Positions 21,660 to 32,856 of a stretch of 64,000 nt of DNA are shown one piece after another. The notes under the pieces are model-generated. The model did no database searches. It saw nothing but the letters and a program-made list of their open reading frames with translations, and was not told where the DNA came from. Position 1 is the first letter of the stretch; each line of letters starts with the position of its first letter. Position numbers and translations under genes: made by a program. This DNA is from Eukaryota sp. TZLM1-RC (taxonomy: Eukaryota; Metamonada: BaSk clade). Location: positions 1,778,550-1,842,549 of the forward strand of contig JAUPSS010000004.1 of assembly GCA_040285825.1 (NCBI GenBank), read 5' to 3'.

Positions 21660-23700
21660 AATCAAATGTATGTATGTTGTTGGATTTTAGCAATGCATTT
21701 AATTCAAATCATCGGTGCAATATTGATTTTTCTTTGTTGAACTACTTGCCAGAATTGTTGCCTCATTTTCAAACATATTGCACAAATTCTGATTTGTATT
21801 TACTGATTTTATTTTGGAATCATCTAGTTGTAAAGCGAAGAGATCCTTCAGAAAATCTTTTGTTTTTTTTGACCATTCATCCAATTTTATTGCGAATTCA
21901 AGTATTTTTTCCTTCCTTAAAAATAATTGCTTATATCGACGATGTTGTTCTTATAGGTGACTTGATGATTGTCAGAGAAGCAACTTTATGTTTTGAAGAA
22001 TTATTCAACAAAATTGGCCTTCGACTTAACTTACTTAAATGTACCTTACTTTCAAATTCCTCAGCTTTAACGACAGCTGATGGTATTAAAATTCAAACCA
22101 AGTTATATTCAACTGATGCTATTCCTCATTTTGGCCTTATTTTTAGGAAATATTGATGAAATAACCAAAGAAACTAATTGATTCAATTTACGAACTTCAC
22201 AAAGTAAACTCATAACTATTGGAAAGAAATTCATCGAACCAAGGTTTCTTCTACAAAATCTTGAAAAGCCAAAGAATTGTTTGATAAATTGAAATTGATT
22301 TGCGAAAACAATTGACCAAATGATTAAATTGGTTGTACAGAAACATATCATATTTATCAATAACAGACTATGTTTCATTTACAACTTCAATCATATATAT
22401 CGATATGCAGATTCACTTATCGTTAGGTCATTGACTCCAGAAGTTCAAAGAATTATGTGCAAAAGTGTTGTCCCAATTACTAGGATGTAAAATGTCCCAA
22501 ATTCCTGATCATGCTTTTCTTAGTCCACATTGTGGTGGTTTAGGTTGGACAAAAGCCTCAATTCTTACTTCATGTGCTTTTATTGGTGGATGCAGAAACG
22601 CTGTATCTGAGTTTTCTGAAAGTTTTGCTGATTGAAAGGATTTATTAGTGACACCGCAAAGTTCATTTGTTACTACTTTAAATGAGGAAATTTCCAGAAT
22701 TGATGCAGAACAATGGAATCGATGCTTTGACCAACCATTCAATGGCAATATCCCTGGAAAGAATTATTTATATTCAAAATACACTCTTCAAACGTTAAAA
22801 AACGACTGACTAGAATGTATGAATATGATCTTCATAAAATATATGTAGCTCGGTTGTTTTAAATCAAGATCGTCACTCATTGTTATTGGAAAGTGGTGTC
22901 TGTGAGAATAAGTCATCAGATTCTTCACTTTTTGTAACCATTGTACCACGAAGATTTGGATTGTGTGCCACTTATGAAGCATTTGTAACAAAAATGAGAT
23001 TATATTTGAATATTCCCATTAATCAATTATTATAAAAAGAAAAATGTATTTGTTCGAATTCACCACAGCTCACTTTCCCTCATGCTCTGAATTGTTCGAA
23101 ATTGATAACTTATCGTTCTTCATTACATGATGCAGTTAGAGACATTGTTTTTGATAGGGCACAAACTGCAAGAATCTCGTGTATCAAAGAACCTCTGCTG
23201 AAGGAAATATTTTCTCTGAATAATTTTGGTTCTGATGATAGAGGTGATTTATACGGTAATTGGATTAATAACTCTGAAGCTATTGTTGATTTTGTCTCAT
23301 GTATTGTTGCAAATGACATTTTGGTTCACATAAGAATACTTAATCCTGTAGATGCTCTCGAATTTAAAGCTAAAGAAAAACATAGAAAATATGACAAAGA
23401 TATCGAAGAACCTAATGCTGATAGAAATAAACCACTTGTTTTTATTGTTTTCCCGTTGTCTATAAATGGAAGACTTTCAGTAGAAGCAAGACCTTTTTTA
23501 ATCATTTCCAAAAAATGGTTCAAGAAGAACAATGAAAAGATTTGATTTCTCTTTTAGGCGCTCTCGAATTCAAAATGCCATTATTAATAGACTACCTCGG
23601 TTTTTCAATCGAATTAGAGAAACTTGAGCTAGACAGCAAGCAGATCAAGATTTTGTAGAGGAAATCTTGGTTCAATGAATTTCGTCCCATTAGTTATGAG
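21660..23700 (+). pseudogene. Second R2-like subfamily copy, 5'-truncated
   Basis: Begins abruptly next to the poly-A of the previous copy with MLLDFSNAFNSNHRCNIDF, then a degraded QGDPSE-like box, IAYIDDVVLIGD (Y-I-D-D; 21674-22156), HCGGLGWTKASILTSCAFI (near 22530), the endonuclease region SLHDAVRDIVF, DDRGDLYGNW and VDFVSC (23102-23545), and the FRRSRIQN-type tail near 23550-23690. Many stops. It matches the minus-strand copy at 1721-3725 closely, including its 5' breakpoint. Confidence 0.7.
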
Positions 23701-23790
23701 TTTATTTTGTCAAGTGTGTAAGTTCAAGAAAGATAAAGAACTGACGAAAAACTCATTTAAGTAAATTTCTTTATTCATGTCTCAAATGAC

Positions 23791-24180
23791 TTACATCTTT
23801 TTGGAGCTACTATATTCTCGTCTTTGCTCAACCTCAGATGAAGATATGTCTTCCTTGCTATGACATACTCTTTCCATGGGTTGACGCACGACTTTCTCTC
23901 TACCAACAGGTTCCATTACGATACGCTCTTCCTCCATGCAAGGGCCAGTAGATTCTGTCTCTGTCCATCTACCAACTTCTATATCACGACAGATTTGACT
24001 TCTTGTACGTGGAACAGACCTGACTGGTTCACAGACCTGTTGCTGTCTTTCAGGCTGGCAAACCGTTGATTGGGATTCAATAGGAACTACCTTGTGTTCG
24101 TAGTGTTCCTTGGATTGGGAAGCGAGATCAGCTCTGATTTGAGAGGCAGTCCTAGGTTGGCGTTGTTGTTGCGATGACAT
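23791..24180 (-). CDS. Charged repeat protein (129 aa), paralog of 519-857
   Basis: ATG at 24180 on the minus strand, stop at 23791. Gln/Arg/Glu-rich with spaced motifs CEPVRSVPRTRSQICRDIE, EERIVMEPVGREKVVRQP and MERVC. The stretch EERIVMEPV...VVRQPMERV lines up with ETERIYYEPV...REPLEREV in the 519-857 protein. The N-terminal half has a repeated RT(A/R)SQI(R/C)(A/R)D motif (RTASQIRADL, RTRSQICRDI). No transmembrane or catalytic motif. It sits alone between an R2-like remnant and element B. Composition suggests a structural, possibly membrane-skeleton protein, but this is weak. Confidence 0.45.
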   Translation of the reverse strand: MSSQQQRQPRTASQIRADLASQSKEHYEHKVVPIESQSTVCQPERQQQVCEPVRSVPRTRSQICRDIEVGRWTETESTGPCMEEERIVMEPVGREKVVRQPMERVCHSKEDISSSEVEQRREYSSSKKM

Positions 24181-24434
24181 TGAAGATTGTTGTACATTTA
24201 TTAGTTTTTCTGCCTTTAAAGTTTTTAAGATTTCTTTGCGAACTTGTTGTTTGAAGATACCCAGCAGTTTGCATCATGTACATTCAATAAAATCAATCAA
24301 ATTTTGTACCACTGGCGGTCACCCTCTGGATATGATTTCCGCATCCAACTTCCACAATTGACTAAAAGTCACAAAAGTTATTCCGCAGTCAGCAGTCGTT
24401 TTTTCTATACGAAGTTTAAAATATTTTGCTGTAC

Positions 24435-24570
24435 TGATGCTTTATCCATATATGATAACAAAGAATAAGGAATAATTTATTAGAATTTCACTGGCCCTTA
24501 TAAAGGCCATCACTAGTGAACTATGTTATATAAATATAAATGTACTAGACTAATTGTCCACAGTACAACA
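24435..24570 (-). repeat. Element B LTR (3' LTR on the minus strand)
   Basis: 136 bp. The pol stop codon TAG (24571-24573) abuts the LTR, and the preceding purine-rich AAGAGAGGGAAAAGG is both the polypurine tract and the code for the basic C-terminus. Confidence 0.93.
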
Positions 24571-25483
24571 CTACCTTTTCCCTCTCTTAGATCTCGAACG
24601 AGAGCTACGAGTACTGACTGCAGGGGAATTAGTCTTAGATTTGGAATTATAAGATACTTTCCGTTTCCTGGTAGTGTGAGGACTAATAGAGCGCAAATAT
24701 GTTTGATATGCCTCAGTGCTTTTGACGTCAGCAACTGGGACAGACGAAGTCTCGCCGCCATACCAAACTGCGGTACAATAAGGAACTTTATTATTGTTCG
24801 AATCTACGTAATCAAAGTGATCTATAATTTTAACGATTACAGATTCTTCCATATCGCCAGCAGCAATATTCTTATGCCAATCAAGATCTTCTTTAGGGAA
24901 GTCTGAAAGGTATAGTTTACAATGATTTATACTTGCCGTAGACATCGAACCAGTGACAAGATTCTTGAGTAATAAACTTTTATTGGATTTAACTTCTTCA
25001 ACGAGAAAAGGGCCAGCGAAGCAACCATGGAGTTTACCATTAGTCTTTAATCGCAAAACTAAGTCACCTTTATTAAAAGGGTTCCTATGTTTGTTAACTT
25101 CAGGCAGTTGTTGAGCTTGCCTGAGCTCTGCCTCTTCTCTCTTCTTTGAAATCCTTTCAAGTTTTGCTTCAAGATCTTTAACAAAGGGAATATTAACATT
25201 AGCTGATTTTATTAATTCAAACATATTACTAGGATCAGCTCTAGGGCTGTGGTCGCTACCAAACATTAAATTGTAGGGCGAATGACCAGTAATTCTACTA
25301 ATAGTTGAATTGATTTGAAGTTGTACAATTGGGATATATTCACTCCAATTGCTATAATCGCCAGAGTCCACCAAAATCTTTCTTAGACTTTGTAAAATGT
25401 CTCTGTGTCGTCTTTCTACTAAACCATTGCTTTGTGAAAAGCTAGTTAGTGAGCGACTTACATCAATGTTTAATAAATCGCAT
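24571..25483 (-). pseudogene. Element B integrase, C-terminal part
   Basis: Carries the third catalytic Glu (LVERRHRDILQSLRK), YNLMFGSDHSPR, the GPF motif (CFAGPFLVEEV) and a C-terminal module (AAGDMEESVIVKIIDHFDYV) aligned with the chromodomain-like module of family A, ending in SRSRSKRGKR. The first two catalytic Asp residues lie more than 7 kb away at 32857-33100, beyond the inserted A2. Confidence 0.9.
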
Positions 25484-25638
25484 TGTTAGCCTTGGATAAT
25501 ATTTATAATAGTTTACTTATAGTTTATTAATAGCTATTGTATTATTGCGCCCATGCGCTTAAGTTAAGGGAAATCCTCATTCCCTTGTAATAAATTACAT
25601 TTAAGGTATACTCAATGTCTAACCCCCACAGATCATCA
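25484..25638 (+). repeat. A2 5' LTR containing the gag start codon
   Basis: 155 bp; ATG of gag at 25615, so the last 24 bases are the first eight codons. It differs from the A1 LTR at about four positions. Confidence 0.95.
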
Positions 25639-26136
25639 ATACGTATTGGATCACCTTTGGGTGGTTCCAATGACAACTCCGAGACTGTTAGGACTGATCC
25701 TCCTACGTCTCACTCTTCGAGTTCTTCCTCCCGAACTCCTCAGTCGGGACCAGAACAACCCTTGTCAACTGGGCCCGAGGGAAGCAATGCTTCTCCTCCT
25801 CCTGTGTTAACTCCTCCCTCCGGAGATCCTGTTACACAACCCAATGTTACAAGTTCTTCCTCCCAAACTCCTCAGTTGGGAACAGAACAACCCTCTGGCG
25901 GCGAGAGAAGTGATACTTCCTCTCAACCCTCGGGTCAAGGTTCCACTCCATCTACGGATGACGTTCCTGTGGTTCCTATCAGTCTTCCTGTTCCTCCCTC
26001 TAATGTGGAAAACTTTGTACCTCTTTCTCCTCCCCCTGGTTCTGAAGGAGAGGTTGAAGATTCCCTTTTAGGTCCTGAACAGTTCAGTACTTTAGATGAA
26101 TATCTGAAGTATGTCATCAACCAGACTGACCCCTGA
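25615..26136 (+). pseudogene. A2 Gag N-terminus, up to a frameshift
   Basis: ATG at 25615 inside the LTR. Pro/Ser/Thr-rich, 170 residues, ending shortly after NQTDP because of one extra T near 26133 compared with A1. Residues contain repeated SSSSQTPQ/SSSRTPQ units. Without the extra base it would continue directly into 26111-30964. Confidence 0.85.
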
Positions 26137-29100
26137 CTCGGCTAGCAACAAGATATCTGAGCTGTTGAAGCTCAAGAGGGTAGAGCCTCCCTCTTCACCT
26201 ATTGTTTGCGCTCCTGTTGCCCCTTCCACTTCTTCTACGGAAGCTCCTGGGGAAGGACAACAAGTTCTTTCTACTTCTTCTACGGAAGCTCCTGGGGAAG
26301 GACAACAAGCTCCTTCCATTCCTTCTAGAGAAGTACCTATGGAAAGCAGCCCTCCACAACAACCAGCTCCTCCTGCAGTCCCTGCTGGTAGCCCAAATCC
26401 TACTACTCCTTCTCAAGAAGTTCCTGTAGCAGGCCTTCCTGATACTTCTGCTCCTACTACGGTAGCTCCTACAGAAGTCCATTCAACTCCATCTGTTCCT
26501 CCTTCGGGAGTTTCTACTAGAGGAGTAATTCATGTCCCTGCAACCTCTGGCCAGACTCCTCAGCAAGGTCACGTTGTTTCTTCTATTCCTGCTGCTTGGC
26601 AGGTGCTTAGTGCTGCACAGCCTAACACTTATCAAGCCCCAAGCCAGCCCCAGGAATCAGATTCTCCTTTCATCTCTACCCAACAGAGAACTGAAGCTCA
26701 AAACTTAGTTCTCAATGCTGGTATTGAGTTAATGCTAGGAGATCCTGCATCGATTCCTCCCAATGAACTCATTGCTGCTTTACCCCCATTTTGGGGTCCA
26801 GAAGTGGTTAATGATCACGGCTTTAGGATCCGCAGAAGAATAGGTCCCTACTTCCCAACGGAAGAAGTAGACAATCTTACGGTTCGTTGTGACCCTCCTC
26901 CAATTTATCCTCAACGGGATACTGTTGGAGGGTTCAGAACTCCTCGTGAAGGTGTACAGAGGATCTTCGCTGGTGATGAGCTGAATCTCTTCCTCAACCG
27001 ATGTAACCCATGTCCTTTCCCCAGGTTTAGCCCTGGATACAATGCCTCTCTTGATATTTATATCAATAGAGACTTCAGGACTGGATGGTGGTACACTTAC
27101 ACTACGAACTACCAAAGATTGTACCTTCAAGACCGCAGACCAGACCATTGCGCGTCATATTTTGGTCCAGAACATAGAAGGAATAGGCCACTAAGGGACG
27201 CCCTGATGAATGTACAGGAGAACATTGGTGTCACCAATTCTAGTTCTCTTCTGTGGGTCAATGTTGATGGTAATGTGCAAAGTTACTATCCGAGCGATCA
27301 TGACCCAGTAGAATTGAGAACTTCTGAGCCTGACCCAGTTGAGACAGACACAGTTTTCTCATCTTTGAGCATTGAGCCTCAAGATGACCAACAACAAGAT
27401 GAGCCAATGGCGACTACTGACACTGTTGAGTCAGTGCAACAATCTGTAGTTGTCCAATCTCAGGATCCATCAACTCCTTCCCAGGTTCCTCAGGACCCTA
27501 GGCTCCTAGGAGTAACTCCTTCTAACACTCCCATAGCTCCCCAGTATTCCAACACCCTACTGATGGAAGCTATGGCGAGTTCACAAGATAGAGATAGAGA
27601 TAGACAAAGAGGTGGTCGTCCTAGAAAACCCACCCTGGAAGCCAACGATATCTCTGACCCAGTAAGGATCTTGAAATTCATCGACAGATTTATTCTGTAT
27701 GCTAGGACTGAGAGGACCATTGAAGAGAGAGACATCAATGAATCTGATCCTACTCAAGTCAGACTAGCAAGAGAAGTGTCTGAATTAAGAAGGCAACTTG
27801 AGGAACGTTCTCGTCCTCCTGCCACTCCTCAATCCATAAGCAGAGAAAACCGGAACCTCCCTCTCGATCAGAGATATGGTAACCCCCTCCACGAGTGGGA
27901 CCGATTCAGAGCTGCTGCTCAAGTCGACCCTCGCAGGATCGCCTCCTGTGTTACTCCAGAATGCTTGGCCGCTCTGAGAGCTCAAGGCAGGTTTTCGTCC
28001 ATGTCTGATAGTATCTCAGCTATCGACAACATCAATGAGGAGCAAATATGGGAATCAATTTTACACCTCAGCCAGTATAGTACTTTAGAAACGGCGAGGA
28101 ATCAGTTATATAGAGTTCAGATGAATTGGAATATTCAGGACTTTAGGAATCGCTGGGGCGACTTCACTGTGAGGCTAATGAGAACAGTTTCACGAAGTAC
28201 TGCCATTTCTGACGTCAGGGCAAGCGACCGTGCCTTGTATGGTCAACACTTTCTACAGCGTATTCAAAACTGGGAAATTGCAACCCATATGATCGATTCT
28301 GTTGGTATTCAGGCCATCAGTGACAACCTGAGAACAGTATGGTCCACACCCAATGTTTGGCAACACCATACTTTACAACAATTTGTCGACATCCTTGCTG
28401 CTGAATACATGAGTTGGTGTTCAGCAAGATCCTATGACGAGCAAAGGGCCAACATCAGTGACAGCTATCAACAACATATGGGTCACTACGTTAGAGCAAA
28501 CCCAAAGGACAAGAAAAGAATAGGCAAATTTAAGCCTGCGGGTTCCAGCGTCGCCCCTGCTCAACTTACCAAAAGGAGCAAGTCGCAAATTAAGAAAGAA
28601 AGAGATAAAGCTGGTCTCTGTAGATTCTGTGGTCTTCCAGGCCACTCCATTAACGAATGTCCCGACCCTGATTGCCAGCGATCCAAGCAATGGCGAGAAG
28701 CCAACCCAGATGCCGTTCGAGCATATTTGGCTAGGGGTAGTAGTAATAGTAGTAGTAGAGGCAGAGGTAGACGTAGAGGAAGAGGCAAGGGCCCTTCTAG
28801 TAGTAATAAACGTTCCCATAAATATTCTATGTTTACTATAGAGCAAGATAGCTCTCCAACAGGTAATACATCAAAGCAACGTTCAAACAAATGTTCCTTG
28901 TTTACTATAGAGCAAGACAGCTCTCCAGCACGTAAAACACCAAACATAAAACAAACCTCAGTCTCCAACCAGTGGATTAAGTGCTTAACTAATCCTTTGA
29001 CTACCCAGAATTTTAAAACAGCTACAACGATAGAAACACCAAATAAACCCTGTTTCATTCATGAGTTCGACTCGAACCCAGACTCAGAGTCCCACAGTGA

Positions 29101-30890
29101 TATCTTCATGGTTCGCACCTCAGATGTCGCACGCAAAAATTTAAAATTGAAATTTTCAATAAATAACTGCGAAATAGAAGGGATCATCGACTCTGGAGCT
29201 TCGATATCAGTCATCACTGTTGATCTAGCAGAGAGATGCAACATGGTAAAGACTAACCATTGCATAAACTTTAAGTCTGCAAACAACATCATGTCGAAGT
29301 CTTTAGGATCAGCAGAAGGCACACTGAGCTTCAGACTCGGTAGTGTAACCCAATTAGTTCATGTGAAACATAGCTTGGCCATCATTCCTGGCAACAATAT
29401 GTTACTAATTGGTAGAGACCTGCTGCATCACCTAGGCTTATTGAACGATGAAGGCCTCTTCATCAAGATGGATGAGGAACATCGTACATTACTTCTGCCT
29501 GAGGCTGAATTCGACCATCGAATCTCCCAAGTCTCAGATGTCGTCAACGTCCCCAGACGTTGGTTGGAGCACATACAGTCTTCTGGTTGTACTATTAACC
29601 TCGACTGTGACAACGACAAGAAGACCTTACTTCTAACCTTGAAAGAGTTCGAAGAGACATTCACCCTTAAGCCGCATGCTGATGGGATTGACTGTCCTCC
29701 AATGGAGATCAACTTTCACGATGAAAGTATTCGAGTCAGACGACCCCCTCGTAGGTTAAACCCCGAGAAACAGAAAGTCGCCGAACAGATCTTCGATGAA
29801 CTCGTCGAGTCTGGATTTGCTGTACCATCGAACCATGAGTTCAGCTCTCCAGTATGTCTTGTGGTATACCCTGATCATCGTAAGCCTCGTCTTACTGGTG
29901 ATTACAGCGGCAAGGACGGAGTCAACGCCAACACTATTCCCGTTGAACCTAATCTCCCCAGAATATCCGATGTGCTAGTCTTCCTTTCAGAAGCCAATTT
30001 CATCGGTACCCTTGACCTCCCCAAAGCCTTTTGGCAACTAAAAATTGCAGAAAAGGACTGGGAGAAGACTGCCTTAAGCATCCCTGGCAAAAGCATCATG
30101 TTTAAACGTGCTGCTTTCGGCCTCAAGAACGTTCCTGCAGTTTTCCAGAACGTTATGGCAGACATCTTCTCCGGAGACGGTGTATTCATCTATATAGATG
30201 ACATCATTATAGTAGGTAGAACTTTCAACGAGTTCCTCGGACGTCTAAGACGTGTCCTCGAGAAGGCTCGAACCCGTAGAGTTAGCCTTGGACTGCCCAA
30301 GTGCCATTTTGTGTCCTCTAGACACCCAATAAAGATCCTTGGTAGCAGATTCCAACACAAAACCAGGACCATTGATCCTACTCGCACAGAGTCTTTACTG
30401 AATCTTCCCAGACCTAAGACTGTGAAAGACGCCCGTAGCCTTATCGGCTCAGTCAACTTCATTAGGGAATGGCTTCCCCAGGTAACCAAGCATGTTGCCC
30501 CGATCATCAAACTAACACACGGCAAACCACGTCGCCTGCAGTGGAAAGACACTCACGACCACCATTTAGCCGAAATCAAACGCCTGATCGCGGAGCATAT
30601 GCCTCTAAACTTACCTCCGGTGGATAACCAAGTACTAATTAGTTGCGATGCCTCTGATATAGCAGTTGGCGGCGTGATTTGGGAACAATTAGAACCCACT
30701 AAGGACCCTGGTACTTCCTTACTCAATAGGAAATGTAGACCAATCAGCTTCTTCAGCAGATTGTTGACTAACTCCCAGCAGAACTGGCCCACGGTACAGA
30801 AAGAGCTTTATGCTATCCTTCTCATGCTTACCGAAAGTGGCTTCGAGAACTACCTCAAAGGAAGGCGTCTGATCATTTTTCACAGATCAC
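26130..30890 (+). pseudogene. A2 Gag-protease-RT-RNase H frame (about 1590 aa)
   Basis: A long open frame from the gag Pro-rich region through capsid-like helices, CCHC knuckle (CRFCGLPGHSINECP, about 28619-28663), Ser/Arg/Gly linker, protease (IDSGASISVIT near 29190; LLIGRDLLHHLGL near 29406), RT (AAFGLKNVPAVFQNVM, FIYIDDIIIVG near 30190) and RNase H (SCDASDIAVGGVIW near 30650). It ends at 30964 after an extra T in a T-run near 30890 that breaks the FTDHQNL box. Gag and pol being in the same frame, with no shift or stop between them, is a feature of the Tf1-like and some other chromovirus-related elements. Confidence 0.9.
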
Positions 30891-32717
30891 CAAAACCTTA
30901 CTTACATGCTTACCGCTCCGAACAAAAACAGAATAGTCTGAAGGTGGCTTCCCATCTTTTCTGAGTTCCTATTCGACATAGTTCATACAAAAGGGGAAGA
31001 GAACCATTGGGCAGACATGCTATCTAGGATAGTACCGCCCCAAGACAATCATACCATCAACCATCTGGTACATTCTAATGACCAAGAGTTTCACCCTATC
31101 TACTACACAAATAGGATTGACGAAACTGAGTCAGAGAGATGCTTCGTTGAAGATCTCCATACATTTGAGAAGGTGCTCATCCTTCAAGACAAATGCTCCA
31201 ATGACCTTCCACTCTTCGAGCCATGGCTCTGCAAGATCAGGTCCGAACAAAAGCGAGCCCTCGCTAACCAGGACACCTCGTTTAACAACTGTACTTTGGA
31301 TAGTCGTCTAGATCTTTATCTGACTCCAGAGCACAAGATCGTGATTCCTCAATCACTGGTTAAGGATACGCTTTACCTTCTACATGGACTCCCGCAAGGT
31401 GGCCACCCCAGTAAGGCAGAAAGTCTCCTCAGACTCAAGAACAGCGACTACTGGTGGCCTAACATGCTTTCAGACATGACCAAGCACGTCCAAGAATGCC
31501 CCTCCTGTCAGAAGACAGCAGCAGTCCCCAAACTGCATGTCCCTACAACTGGTTCCTTGTGGGCTGACAGACCATTCGCAAGAGTTAACGTCGACGTCAT
31601 TGGTCCTCTTCCAGAAGATCAAGACGGCCACAGATACATTCTTGTATTTGTGGATAGCTTCACGAGGTTCACTATCATAGTCCCTCTCAAAGAACTCAAC
31701 GCCAACCTTACTGCTGACGCTCTCATATGGAAGGTATGCGCGATATTCGGGATCCCGTTCATAGTTCATAGTGACAACGGTCTTGAGTTCTCTAAAGCTG
31801 TCATCGACGCTCTATGTGAGTTTTTGGGCATAGAGGTCTCAAAGTCCGTCCCTCACTTCTCTCAGTCCAACGGTTTAGTCGAACGCCGTCACCGTGACAT
31901 TTTGCAGAATTTGAGGAAGCTGCTCGTAGATTTTAACGCCTACGACGCATGGTCAGAGTACATACCCTATGTACAATTGTTAATCAACTCATCCAAGAGT
32001 TCGATTACAGGTTACTCTCCATACGAGCTCATGTTTGGTTCAGATTTTAGCCCAAGAGCTGACCCCGGCAAAATCATAGAGACCCTCGAAAGCTCAACGT
32101 CTGAGTCAACCTACATCAACAACATTCAATCCAAATTTGCCAGATTGAAGAAGAAACAGGAGGAAGCAGAGCTCCGTCAAGCTTCCAAGGCTCCTCCTCG
32201 TGATTCCCAAATCGAAGCCAACCCTTTCTCTCCTGGCCAATTGGTCAAACGAGCTTCGTCTTCCACTGCTAAGCTACATGGTAACTACAAAGGACCATTC
32301 TTAGTTATTGACACACCCTCTACCTCCACAGTTGATATCAAGAATCTGTGCACTGGTATGGTTGTTAAAGCCAGTGTGAAGCATCTCCAACCTTGGCATT
32401 CCAGTTTACCAGCTGATGATGAATTTCACTCCTGGGTTGCTGCTGGTGATGCAGAAGAGCACGTGATCCAGAAAGTCCTCAGTCAGGATGGTGATTACTG
32501 TCAAGTCCAATGGCCTGGCAATCATATTACCACTGAGCTGGTTTCGACTGTTCAAAACACCTCTGCCTATAAAGAATTCTCCAAGTCTGTTTCTAATACT
32601 CGCTCTCGTCCTTCACGCCGTAAACGTCGTTCTGATAATATTAACAATAATGTTAATCCAACTCCTATCAGGCCTCGACGCTCGAAAAGAAGAAAGGGCA
32701 GTGTTAGCCTTGGATAA
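30891..32717 (+). pseudogene. A2 RNase H end and integrase
   Basis: Open from the frameshift; an ATG at 31017 is internal. Contains HPSKAESLLRLKNSDYWWP, CPSCQK, NVDVIGPLP, VHSDNGLEF and ERRHRDILQNLRK, hence the full zinc-binding and D-D-E core. The residue after D-N-G is Leu where A1 has Pro. A YKGPFLVID motif and the chromodomain-like segment follow; the frame stops with TAA at 32715-32717, inside the 3' LTR. Confidence 0.9.
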
Positions 32718-32856
32718 TATTTATAATAGTTTACTTATAGTTTATTAATAGCTATTGTATTATTGCGCCCATGCGCTTAAGTTAAGGGAAATCCTCATTC
32801 CCTTGTAATAAATTACATTTAAGGTATACTCAATGTCTAACCCCCACAGATCATCA
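32702..32856 (+). repeat. A2 3' LTR containing the pol stop codon
   Basis: Identical by eye to 25484-25638. The first 16 bases give the last codons V-S-L-G and the TAA stop of pol. Confidence 0.95.

Larger units (their letters stand above)
25484..32856 (+). mobile_element. Ty3/gypsy LTR retrotransposon, family A copy 2 (A2)
   Basis: 7373 bp with two LTRs of 155 bp that look identical (25484-25638 and 32702-32856), TG...CA ends, and the 4-bp duplication GCAT (25480-25483 and 32857-32860). Inserted in the integrase of element B in the opposite orientation. Coding sequence is nearly the same as A1, but its breaks differ: an extra T near 26133 and an extra T in a T-run near 30890. Because A1 and A2 are broken at different points, together they show that the family encodes one continuous gag-pol frame of about 2370 codons. 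Confidence 0.95.
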
